23,167 nt of DNA from DASXMX01 sp036794395 (GTDB lineage: Bacteria > Planctomycetota > Phycisphaerae > Tepidisphaerales > Tepidisphaeraceae), in the NCBI GenBank assembly GCA_036794395.1, contig DAIRGS010000094.1:1-23167 (forward strand), in the 5' to 3' direction. Positions 8,218 through 14,509 of this stretch are shown one piece after another (position 1 is the first letter of the stretch; the number at the start of each line of letters is the position of its first letter). The translations under genes were made by a program, and so were the position numbers. The notes beneath the pieces were generated by a model. That model saw only the letters and a program-made list of their open reading frames with translations. It made no database searches and had not been told where the DNA came from.

Positions 8218-8222
8218 CTGTT

Positions 8223-8945
8223 ATGAAACTGTCTGTATTAGCTGCTGCCGGTGCCTTGCTGTTGGGGGCTGCTTTCTCAAATGCCGCGAGTGTCTCGATC
8301 CCCAGCACGATGGATCAGTTGGTCGCAGCCGGAAGCACGGGTATCACCATCGGCGACAAGACCTTCTATGACTTCACGGTCACGGGAAACGTCGCCGCCA
8401 ATCAGATTTCAATTATCCAAGCGCCCGGTTCTGACGTCGGTGTCGAGTTCCAGTTTAACTGGACTTCGACGGCGGCCAATAACATGGACACGCTACTTCG
8501 TTACAAAGTCCACGTGAACGACACCGCTCCGACTCAGCGGTTGATCACGGGTGTTGGCCTGAGCTTCAATGGGACCACCAATGCCGGTAACACCGACCTT
8601 GGCACCAACGCCACTGTCACCGAAACCGTAAGCGATCTGAACGGCATCGCGCTGGGTCAGCTCACCACTTTTGATGCCGGTTCGAACTTCTCGAGCCTGA
8701 ATCGCGACAGCGCGTTGTTTGTCGTAACCCCGGCGACTCGCGACCTCATGCTCGCCAAAGACATTCAGGTTCACTCAACGGCCAATGGCGGCACCGCCAC
8801 CATCTCGCTGGTGGACAATACCTTCCAGCAGACACCGGCCTCGCCCAGCTCCGTGCCGCTTCCTCCGGCTGCCCTGATGGCGATCAGCACGTTGGCCCTC
8901 GGGGCGTTCGCCCCGATCCGCCGCCGGCTGCTCGGACGGGCCTAA
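8223..8945 (+). CDS. Secreted protein with VPLP/PEP-CTERM-like C-terminal sorting signal
   Basis: A 240-residue exported protein of unknown function. The N-terminus is a classical signal peptide (MKLSVLAAAGALLLGAAFSNA, cleavage probably after SNA). The body (residues about 23-205) is Thr/Asn/Gly-rich, without cysteine, and looks beta-rich. The last 30 residues have the three parts of a CTERM sorting tail: a VPLPPAA motif at 211, a hydrophobic stretch (LMAISTLALGAF) and a terminal arginine cluster (RRRLLGRA). Such tails are recognised by exosortase-type machinery, which is not in this window. The gene stands alone between a long upstream region and a strong terminator. A surface or matrix role is inferred from the sorting signals only. 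Confidence 0.8.
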   Translation: MKLSVLAAAGALLLGAAFSNAASVSIPSTMDQLVAAGSTGITIGDKTFYDFTVTGNVAANQISIIQAPGSDVGVEFQFNWTSTAANNMDTLLRYKVHVNDTAPTQRLITGVGLSFNGTTNAGNTDLGTNATVTETVSDLNGIALGQLTTFDAGSNFSSLNRDSALFVVTPATRDLMLAKDIQVHSTANGGTATISLVDNTFQQTPASPSSVPLPPAALMAISTLALGAFAPIRRRLLGRA

Positions 8946-8973
8946 CGAAATTTTTCGGGATCGCGTCGCAAAG

Positions 8974-9002
8974 AAAACCGCCCCAGCCAGGGGCGGTTTT
9001 TT
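8974..9002. terminator. Bidirectional intrinsic terminator
   Basis: AAAACCGCCCC (8974-8984) pairs perfectly with GGGGCGGTTTT (8990-9000) over 11 bp with the 5-base loop AGCCA. The T-run continues to 9002, and the A-run at the other end gives a U-tract on the opposite strand. It lies 29 bases after the CTERM-protein stop and 23 bases from the stop of the convergent UDP-sugar pyrophosphorylase gene, so it can end both transcripts. Confidence 0.9.
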
Positions 9003-9024
9003 GCGTTGGGACTCGGCGTCTGGT

Positions 9025-10458
9025 TCAGTCGGTTTCGGCAGCGTCTCCAAAGTAAAGCGTCTCGCCTTTTTGGATGTGCTTTGATCCGATCGTCCGCTGT
9101 TGGAGCTGTTCAGCAGATGTGGCAAAAAGCGGTGAAATTTCGACGACCGCGTCCGGCTCGCCGTCTTTTTGATGGACTGAAACACCCGCGGCGGTAAGCC
9201 ATCTGGCGGCCCGGCGGATCTGATCTCGCTGGCATGTCGCCGGTGAATCAACGCCCTGTGCATTTTTCACTGGTGAGAATTCCTCGGCACGGTCGGTCGT
9301 GTAAACGATGGCGTTTCTCGCCAGCGGAATTGCGTCGAAGACAAACTGCTCCAGCTTAACGGCGTTGGGCTGCGCGGGCTTCACCAGCATTCCCGTATCG
9401 TCAATGTAAGGCACCTTCTTATCAGCGCGATGCCACGGCAGGCTAAGCGTTCCGCTGGCGTTCAGGCGTTCAACAAACGACCGGCGAAGGGCGTGAATCG
9501 CGATGGAACCTTCGTTGTAACGAAGACGTCCAGTTTCATCGGTTTGGTTTGCAAGCGAATCGGGTAGATCGCTGTATTCGATGACCTGTACCGCGCCGTC
9601 TCCTTCGACGAAGTTGCCGACTTTTTCCAGAGGCCCGGCCTTGGAGATCGTTTTGCTGCTCATCTCGCTGCCGGTCAGATCATGCAGGCCGAGAAACAGT
9701 GGATCGATAATGTGGACCAGAGGATTATCAACCTGAAAGTACGAAAGATGCTCGACGCCGCGTTTTCGCATGTCCGCCAATGCGCCGCTTCGCTCGAGCG
9801 CGCGCAAACTTCCTCCATGTCCATCGGGGCTGAGCGCAAGCGAGTCGCGGTCGGCCAGCAGCCAGCGGCCGTCATTGCCGAACGCGGGCATCATGCCCTG
9901 CTGGAAGAAAAACACATCCTTAGAGCTCAGTCCGAAGTAGTAATGCTCGGCAAAGAACGCGCGCGTTTGGGCATCGTTGGCATCGCTGGTCATGATGTAC
10001 CACGGCACCACCTCGCCGAAATCCCGCGAGTACGCCAGCAACTGCTGAGCGAAGACCTTAAAGAGCGGTTTGTGCTTGATCGGAGTGACCGGAAATTCGC
10101 CTTTTGGTCCATCGTATCCAAGGCGGGTGCCCTGGCCCCCGGCAACCAGAAACGTCGCGACCTTGCCCTGGGTCAATAGATCGTGACCGCGATGGCGGGC
10201 ATCTTCGTAAAGCTTCTTTTGATCCGCGCCGGCGGGCGTGCGCGGATACGCTTTAACCGGCTTGATGTCCGTTGGGATCTTTACATCCGGCTTCCGCTTC
10301 ACATATTCGTCCGCCAGTGCGCTCAGATGTTTGAGATCAAATTGCTGTAGCTGTTGGCCCAGCTTTTCCTTTTGATTTGTGTCGAGGCCGTCAAAGAAAC
10401 GGAAGACCTGACCCTGTCCCGCCGCTTGCCATTGTTTTCGAATCGCCGAAAGATCCAT
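9025..10458 (-). CDS. UDP-N-acetylglucosamine pyrophosphorylase / UDP-sugar pyrophosphorylase, eukaryotic (UAP/AGX) type
   Basis: A 477-residue uridylyltransferase that would make UDP-GlcNAc or a similar UDP-sugar from the sugar 1-phosphate and UTP. The nucleotide-binding signature LVAGGQGTRLG (residues 104-114) is followed by GPKGEFPVTPIKHKPLF. Further family blocks are MTSDANDAQT, FFFQQGMMPAF, PDGHGGSLRAL, YFQVDNPL and EYSDLPDSLA. The single-domain length and these blocks match the eukaryotic UAP/AGX1 family and its bacterial relatives, not bacterial GlmU, and there is no acetyltransferase domain. I chose ATG 10458 because GGAG (10468-10471) lies nine bases upstream; the in-frame ATG at 10467 directly abuts that site. 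The gene follows a small coiled-coil gene by 60 bases. GlcNAc-1-P versus Glc-1-P preference cannot be settled by eye. Confidence 0.88.
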   Translation of the reverse strand: MDLSAIRKQWQAAGQGQVFRFFDGLDTNQKEKLGQQLQQFDLKHLSALADEYVKRKPDVKIPTDIKPVKAYPRTPAGADQKKLYEDARHRGHDLLTQGKVATFLVAGGQGTRLGYDGPKGEFPVTPIKHKPLFKVFAQQLLAYSRDFGEVVPWYIMTSDANDAQTRAFFAEHYYFGLSSKDVFFFQQGMMPAFGNDGRWLLADRDSLALSPDGHGGSLRALERSGALADMRKRGVEHLSYFQVDNPLVHIIDPLFLGLHDLTGSEMSSKTISKAGPLEKVGNFVEGDGAVQVIEYSDLPDSLANQTDETGRLRYNEGSIAIHALRRSFVERLNASGTLSLPWHRADKKVPYIDDTGMLVKPAQPNAVKLEQFVFDAIPLARNAIVYTTDRAEEFSPVKNAQGVDSPATCQRDQIRRAARWLTAAGVSVHQKDGEPDAVVEISPLFATSAEQLQQRTIGSKHIQKGETLYFGDAAETD

Positions 10459-10518
10459 GTGCGTCATCTCCGATTTGATCGCCCATGCTTATCCCACGGC
10501 TGACAAATCCGCAACTTG

Positions 10519-10800
10519 CTACGTGGCGGGGGCGCTGCGATCGGGTTCGGCTTTGGAGATCTGACCGTCCTCTCCATGCAGCGACTTATCGATTTGCTCA
10601 GTCACGGCTTCAACTTGACGCTCTGCGGCCCGGAGCCCTTCGCTCGCGGAATCGACGCGTTGCTGATGATGATCCTCAGAGCCTTCCATCTGATGTTCGA
10701 GTTCTACGCGGGCTTCGTGAAACTTCTGATTGGCCTTGTGAAGCTCGTCCATGAGCTGATCGGGGACGGGGGCTGCGGGTTCGGGGGTGTTCGAGGCCAT
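10519..10800 (-). CDS. Small hydrophilic coiled-coil protein of unknown function
   Basis: A 93-residue acidic, charged protein that I do not recognise. After a Pro/Ala-rich start (MASNTPEPAAPVPDQ), residues about 16-73 are predicted from composition to be one long helix or coiled coil (LMDELHKANQKFHEARVELE, LRAAERQVEAVTEQIDKSL). There is no signal peptide, membrane segment or cysteine. ATG 10800 is preferred because GGAG (10806-10809) lies five bases upstream; the frame extends to 10836 without such a site. It lies directly upstream of the UDP-sugar pyrophosphorylase on the same strand and may be co-transcribed. The plus-strand frame over the same bases is read as an antisense shadow. Confidence 0.6.
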   Translation of the reverse strand: MASNTPEPAAPVPDQLMDELHKANQKFHEARVELEHQMEGSEDHHQQRVDSASEGLRAAERQVEAVTEQIDKSLHGEDGQISKAEPDRSAPAT

Positions 10801-10984
10801 TTGCTCTCCGGCTTGATGGGGTCCCCGGGTCATCACCTTTGCATCCTAACCAGCGGACTCGCAACATTTGAACGCACGATTTTCGAGGATTCTGCCGCTA
10901 GCTCGCTGGGCGTTTGGCGGCACTGTAACCCACCTCGCCTGGGGCCAGCACATCCGTTCCCAAGTAATGTGTGCGGGGGGTGCC

Positions 10985-11530
10985 CTACGCATTCACATTG
11001 GCGACGAAACCTCCCGAGGTTTTGAAAATAGAGACGGCGCTGAGTCTCACCGACGCATGTCCACCCAGCGTGTTGCCGTTATTGCTCACCCGGCCTTCAA
11101 TCTTGAAAGTGAAGCCGTCAGAGTTGGTGGAGTAGGAAAACTTGCCGTTGGTTTTTTCGAAACCGTGGAGCGTGGCATCCGCATCGTGGCCGGCAATGAA
11201 GAAATGGCCTGTAAGCGTGCTAATCGTCTGATCGGTGATGATGAGCTCGAGATCGAGCTGGCGAGAGCCAAGCCCGAAAATAATGCCACTGGTTTTGAGC
11301 TTGCCGAAATAGTTGTGAACAAGGCTCGGCGTGGTAGTGAGGACCGGTTTTGGCTTAGCCTTCAGGATCTTCACGGGCGCTTCGACCGGTGTAATACCCA
11401 GATGAGCGGCGGCGATAGCGGCTGCGGGGTCTGCAAGGGTCGCCGATAACATCCGGCGATCTTCCAGAGTTTCAATCAGGGCATGGGTCTTTCGGAAAGT
11501 CTTGGGGCGCGTGTAATCTGTGACGATCAA
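10985..11530 (-). CDS. Secreted/surface protein with planctomycete LEPR-XLL-type N-terminal motif
   Basis: A 181-residue protein of unknown function. Residues 22-30 read LEDRRMLSA, a variant of the LEPRxLLSA motif near the N-terminus of many planctomycete extracellular proteins. It is preceded by a basic segment (RPKTFRKTHALIE) in place of a normal hydrophobic signal. The remainder, after an Ala/Pro/Lys linker, is Gly/Thr/Ser-rich with alternating hydrophobics (FGLGSRQLDLELIITDQTI, GKFSYSTNSDGFTFKIEGRV), suggesting a beta-sheet fold. The start is TTG 11530, preceded by a perfect GAAAGGAG; the frame extends to a GTG at 11584 without a ribosome site. Translocation by the LEPR motif is family knowledge; the protein's job is unknown. 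Confidence 0.78.
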   Translation of the reverse strand: MIVTDYTRPKTFRKTHALIETLEDRRMLSATLADPAAAIAAAHLGITPVEAPVKILKAKPKPVLTTTPSLVHNYFGKLKTSGIIFGLGSRQLDLELIITDQTISTLTGHFFIAGHDADATLHGFEKTNGKFSYSTNSDGFTFKIEGRVSNNGNTLGGHASVRLSAVSIFKTSGGFVANVNA

Positions 11531-11536
11531 GGTCGG

Positions 11537-11544
11537 CTCCTTTC
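11537..11544 (-). promoter_or_regulatory. Shine-Dalgarno selecting a TTG start
   Basis: On the minus strand GAAAGGAG lies six bases before TTG 11530. It places the N-terminus just ahead of the LEDRRMLSA motif and argues against the longer GTG-initiated reading. Confidence 0.75.
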
Positions 11545-11613
11545 GGTACCCTACATTTGCAAACGATCTCTCGTTCGAAATCACATGCGGCTCATTTCCA
11601 CAAGCAATAATAG

Positions 11614-11637
11614 GGCCGAAACCTGATCATTTCGGCC
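11614..11637 (-). terminator. Hairpin after the ThDP decarboxylase gene
   Basis: GGCCGAAA (11614-11621) pairs perfectly with TTTCGGCC (11630-11637) over an 8-base loop. It starts seven bases past the decarboxylase stop. On the minus strand it is followed by a T-rich but interrupted tract, so terminator activity is plausible rather than certain. Confidence 0.5.
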
Positions 11638-11644
11638 TGCCAAA

Positions 11645-13393
11645 TCACTTTTTGATCCCGCGAAGGCGCGCCAGTTCAGCCGACATCGTGGCCAGTTGCG
11701 GGCTCATATCATCGCGCGGGATTTTAACATCAATAACGCGAAGGGAATTGCTGCCCATGGCGCTGCGAATCGCGCCATCCAGTTCTCCGCGGGTGGTGGC
11801 GCAGACTGCGGTGCCGCCTCCGATTAGCTCGCAGATCTTGCCGTAATCCCATTGCGAGATTTCATTGAAGTAGCCGTCGCGGATTTTGCGCATGGTGCCG
11901 TAACCTTCGTTGTTCAGGACCAGCACGATGGGCTTGAGGCCCAGGCGCACCGCAGTGGAAAGCTCGGTTCCGGTCATTTGGAATGCGCCGTCGCCCACCA
12001 GGACGACCGGGCGCAAGGCAGGATTGGCGGTCTCGACGCCGATGCTGGCCGGGACGGCAAATCCCATCGAAAGGTAGTATGCCGGGGCGATGAACTCGGC
12101 GCGCTTGGCGGTGCGGATTCCAACGGCGCCGAAGATCGCGTCGCCGACATCGGATACGACACAGCAGTTTTCATCAAGGTGCAGCGCGACAATCCGGAAG
12201 ACCTCTTTCATTGTCAGGGGCTCGGTCAATTCCGCCTTGACGAGTGGTTTCAGGTCTTTGAGTGGATGCGGATGCTTGAACTTCTTCTTTGCAACATTGG
12301 CCTTGGCCAACCCATCAAGAAAATCCTTGAATTCCACTTCTTCGTACCGGTGATATTGCACGCGGATTGCTTCGGTGGTGGCGAGGATGGTGCGGTTGCG
12401 ATCGAGCTTTGCGGTGTAGATGCCCAGGTTCATGTCGGTGATGAAATTGCCGAGCATGAGGACGCAGTCGGAGGATTCGACATATTTGCGGACGTAGGGA
12501 TCGCTGGACATTGCGCCGCCGTACACACCAATGTACAGTGGATGATTTTCCGGGACGGCGGACTTGCTGAGCAAATCAGCGGCAATTGGAATGTTGAGGC
12601 GCTCGGCCAATTTAATGGCGATGTCGGTCAGGCCGAAACGGTGCAGTTCGACGCCGGCAAACAACACCGGCTTTTTTGCATGAGACAACAATTCCGTCGC
12701 TTCGGCCAAAGCCGCGGCAAGAGTCTGCGGATCAGATTTAGGGACGACGGGGGCAACGATCTGGCGCGTGGGGATTTCCCGATCGACCATGTCGTGAGGA
12801 ACTTCGATATACACAGGCCGTTTGTGGCGCAGGCAGGCTTCGACGCATCGAACGATCTCAGAGGCCGCAGTGTCTTCATCGAGCAGAACCGTTGAGGCGA
12901 CGGTGACTTCGTCATAAACCCGGCGTTGCGTCTCGAAGGTTTTAACCTTGTGATGGAGCAGCGGGTCCTTTTCTCGATCCTTTCGCCCGGGCGCACCGGA
13001 GACGACGACGACAGGCGATTTCTCGGCGTACGCGCCTGCGATGGCGTTCAGCACATTCAGTCCGCCGACGCAATACGTGACGCAGACCAGCCCGATTCCA
13101 TTTATGCGTGAATACGCATCGGCGGCAAACCCCGCGCCCGGCTCGTGGGTCATGGTGATGGAGCGGATGGGCGATTTTTCCAGCCAGGCGTAGGTTGGCA
13201 GAACGAAGTCGCCTGGGACGCCGAATGAGTGGCGCACCCCTCGACGGTGCAGATAGGCAAAGAGAAACTGGCCCATCGGCATGCGGGCGGGGAAGGGCCC
13301 CGTAACGTGTCCGCGCGAGACCGGCGCGGCGACCTTAGCGTTGCCGTTTCCATTTGAACCTGAAGCGCGATGCGCGGTCGGCTTTCGAGTCAT
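11645..13393 (-). CDS. Thiamine-diphosphate 2-oxoacid decarboxylase, pyruvate/indolepyruvate decarboxylase-like
   Basis: A 582-residue ThDP enzyme with the usual three domains: PYR (about 38-205), central (about 220-360) and PP (about 395-570). Seen features are FGVPGDF (Asp 62), the cofactor-activating Glu 84 in THEPGAGFAADAYSR, a His pair at 147-148 (LLHHKVKTF) as in pyruvate decarboxylases, and the Mg/ThDP motif GDG (467-469) to NN (494-495). In pyruvate and indolepyruvate decarboxylases the segment after this motif (NN-x-GYT-x-E) contains a catalytic Glu. Here it reads NNEGYGTMRK, with Met at that place, so substrate or chemistry may differ. The first 37 residues are a Gly/Asn/Ala-rich extension. 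GGAGG at 13399-13403 is the ribosome site. It is divergent from the NagA-like gene. Confidence 0.82.
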   Translation of the reverse strand: MTRKPTAHRASGSNGNGNAKVAAPVSRGHVTGPFPARMPMGQFLFAYLHRRGVRHSFGVPGDFVLPTYAWLEKSPIRSITMTHEPGAGFAADAYSRINGIGLVCVTYCVGGLNVLNAIAGAYAEKSPVVVVSGAPGRKDREKDPLLHHKVKTFETQRRVYDEVTVASTVLLDEDTAASEIVRCVEACLRHKRPVYIEVPHDMVDREIPTRQIVAPVVPKSDPQTLAAALAEATELLSHAKKPVLFAGVELHRFGLTDIAIKLAERLNIPIAADLLSKSAVPENHPLYIGVYGGAMSSDPYVRKYVESSDCVLMLGNFITDMNLGIYTAKLDRNRTILATTEAIRVQYHRYEEVEFKDFLDGLAKANVAKKKFKHPHPLKDLKPLVKAELTEPLTMKEVFRIVALHLDENCCVVSDVGDAIFGAVGIRTAKRAEFIAPAYYLSMGFAVPASIGVETANPALRPVVLVGDGAFQMTGTELSTAVRLGLKPIVLVLNNEGYGTMRKIRDGYFNEISQWDYGKICELIGGGTAVCATTRGELDGAIRSAMGSNSLRVIDVKIPRDDMSPQLATMSAELARLRGIKK

Positions 13394-13486
13394 GTTTGCC
13401 TCCAGGCAGAAGCGTGGAATCTATACTTATATTGTACGTTACGAAAATGCTGGCGGTGCAGGCGATGCGGGCATACAAACGCGGAC
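13394..13486. promoter_or_regulatory. Divergent promoter region between the ThDP decarboxylase and NagA-like genes
   Basis: These 93 bases separate two divergent starts. An AT-rich core around 13428-13445 (CTATACTTATATTGTACG) contrasts with its GC-rich flanks and carries -10-like hexamers on both strands. I see no well-placed -35 consensus for either direction. The frame of the NagA-like gene stays open through this region but encodes a Cys/Arg-rich extension unlike the family, so I treat it as non-coding. Confidence 0.4.
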
Positions 13487-14407
13487 ATGACCGATCTTAC
13501 AGGTTATTTCGACCTCCAGGTGAACGGGTACGGCGGGGTGGATTTCAACAGCGACTCGCTTTCCAGCGAGGCGTTGCATGAGGCGTGCGAGAAACTGCGG
13601 GCAGGTGGCGTGGCGGGGATTCTGGCAACGATCATCAGCGCCGATTTGGAGACGATGGCTGGGCGGCTGCGGTCGCTCTTGAGGCTGCGCGAGCAAGACC
13701 CGCTCGCCCGGCAGATCATTGCGGGCTTTCATATCGAGGGGCCGTTTATCAATGAGAGGGACGGATATCGAGGCGCGCACCCGGCCGGGGCAATTCGACC
13801 GGGTGATCGAGATGCGATGAAGCGGCTGCTGGACGCCGCCGATGGGCTGACGCGGATTGTCACGCTGGCCCCGGAACGAGATGTGGGGTTTGAAGTCACC
13901 CGGATGCTGGCGAACGAGGATGTGGTTGTTTCAGCGGGTCATACCGATGCTTCGCTGGATGAGCTAAAAGGTGCGATCGACAACGGGCTTTCCATGTTTA
14001 CGCATGTGGGAAATGGTTGCCCGATGATGATGCATCGACACGACAACATCATTCAGCGCGCACTGAGTTTGTCCGATCGGTTATGGTTGACGTTCATCGC
14101 TGATGGGGCGCATGTCCCGTGGCCCGCTTTGGGGAACTACTTGAAAGCGGCGGGAACAGAGAAATGTATCGTGGTGACCGACGCGATCGCGGCGGCGGGC
14201 CTGGGGCCGGGGCGATATACGCTGGGCCATTGGGATTTAATGATCGGCGAGGATATGGTCGCGCGAGCGCCGGATGGTTCACACCTGGTTGGATCGGCGG
14301 GGACGATGGAGCGGAGCGCTCGGAACTTAATTGAACATATCGGGCTCAAAGAAGCGGACGTTCGGACACTGATGATCGGGAACCCGCGCACGGCGATCGG
14401 GCTCTGA
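13487..14407 (+). CDS. Short N-acetylglucosamine-6-phosphate deacetylase-like amidohydrolase
   Basis: A 306-residue TIM-barrel amidohydrolase related to NagA, which removes acetate from GlcNAc-6-P. Motifs in order are DLQVNGYGGVDF (like the E. coli DVQLNG form), HIEGPFIN with metal ligand Glu 84, SAGHTDA (His 152), FTHVGNGCPMM (His 173) and VTDAIAAAG with the catalytic Asp 232. Canonical NagA is about 380 residues. This protein starts directly at the first barrel motif and stops after NPRTAIGL, so it lacks the two ends that form the small beta-sandwich domain. All active-site motifs are intact, so it may be a compact but active form. ATG 13487 is the first start that fits the family; no Shine-Dalgarno sequence is seen. 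It converges on gcvPB. Confidence 0.8.
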   Translation: MTDLTGYFDLQVNGYGGVDFNSDSLSSEALHEACEKLRAGGVAGILATIISADLETMAGRLRSLLRLREQDPLARQIIAGFHIEGPFINERDGYRGAHPAGAIRPGDRDAMKRLLDAADGLTRIVTLAPERDVGFEVTRMLANEDVVVSAGHTDASLDELKGAIDNGLSMFTHVGNGCPMMMHRHDNIIQRALSLSDRLWLTFIADGAHVPWPALGNYLKAAGTEKCIVVTDAIAAAGLGPGRYTLGHWDLMIGEDMVARAPDGSHLVGSAGTMERSARNLIEHIGLKEADVRTLMIGNPRTAIGL

Positions 14408-14434
14408 TAATTCAGAATTTCGTCGAGCGACAGT

Positions 14435-14501
14435 GGCGTGGTTGCTTCAGCAACAATGGATCCGCAACCACGACAGACATGGTTGCTGAAGCAAAGACGC
14501 C
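14435..14501. repeat. Second, degenerate copy of the GGCGTGGTYGCTTCAGC palindrome
   Basis: GGCGTGGT (14435-14442) and TGCTTCAGCA (14443-14452) are followed, after a variable centre, by GACATGGT (14476-14483), TGCTGAAGCA (14484-14493) and AAGACGCC (14494-14501). The 10-base arms pair perfectly; outer and inner arms pair only in part. Layout and spacing match the copy at 5217-5284. Both copies lie between the 3' ends of convergent genes, here nagA-like and gcvPB. Confidence 0.8.
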
Positions 14502-14509
14502 AGGCGCAA

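Larger units (their letters stand above)
7820..8222. other. 403-base divergent intergenic region with palindromes
   Basis: This stretch separates the sugar-acid dehydratase gene (minus) from the secreted-protein gene (plus). No convincing coding frame is present. It holds two operator-like palindromes near the dehydratase side, given separately. Closer to the secreted-protein gene it holds CTGCGA (8101-8106) facing TCGCAG (8125-8130) across 18 bases and a GCATCG-GGT-CGATGC hairpin (8146-8160). A TTGACT (7839-7844) with a poor -10 lies on the minus strand just ahead of the dehydratase. I recognise no riboswitch. Confidence 0.6.

Noticed and set aside
10516..11025. Plus-strand frame with hydrophobic stretches that could look like a membrane protein
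   Set aside because: It mirrors the small minus-strand coiled-coil gene; Leu/Phe-rich text is what antisense of Glu/Lys/Gln codons gives. The minus-strand reading has a ribosome site.
11852..12895. Plus-strand open frame of 347 codons opposite the ThDP decarboxylase
   Set aside because: Antisense to a well-supported enzyme gene. Its protein is a His/Gly/Asp-rich mirror of the decarboxylase codons with no ribosome site.
13370..13486. N-terminal extension of the NagA-like protein
   Set aside because: The 39 upstream codons give a Cys/Arg-rich stretch unlike the amidohydrolase family and overlap the start of the divergent decarboxylase gene.
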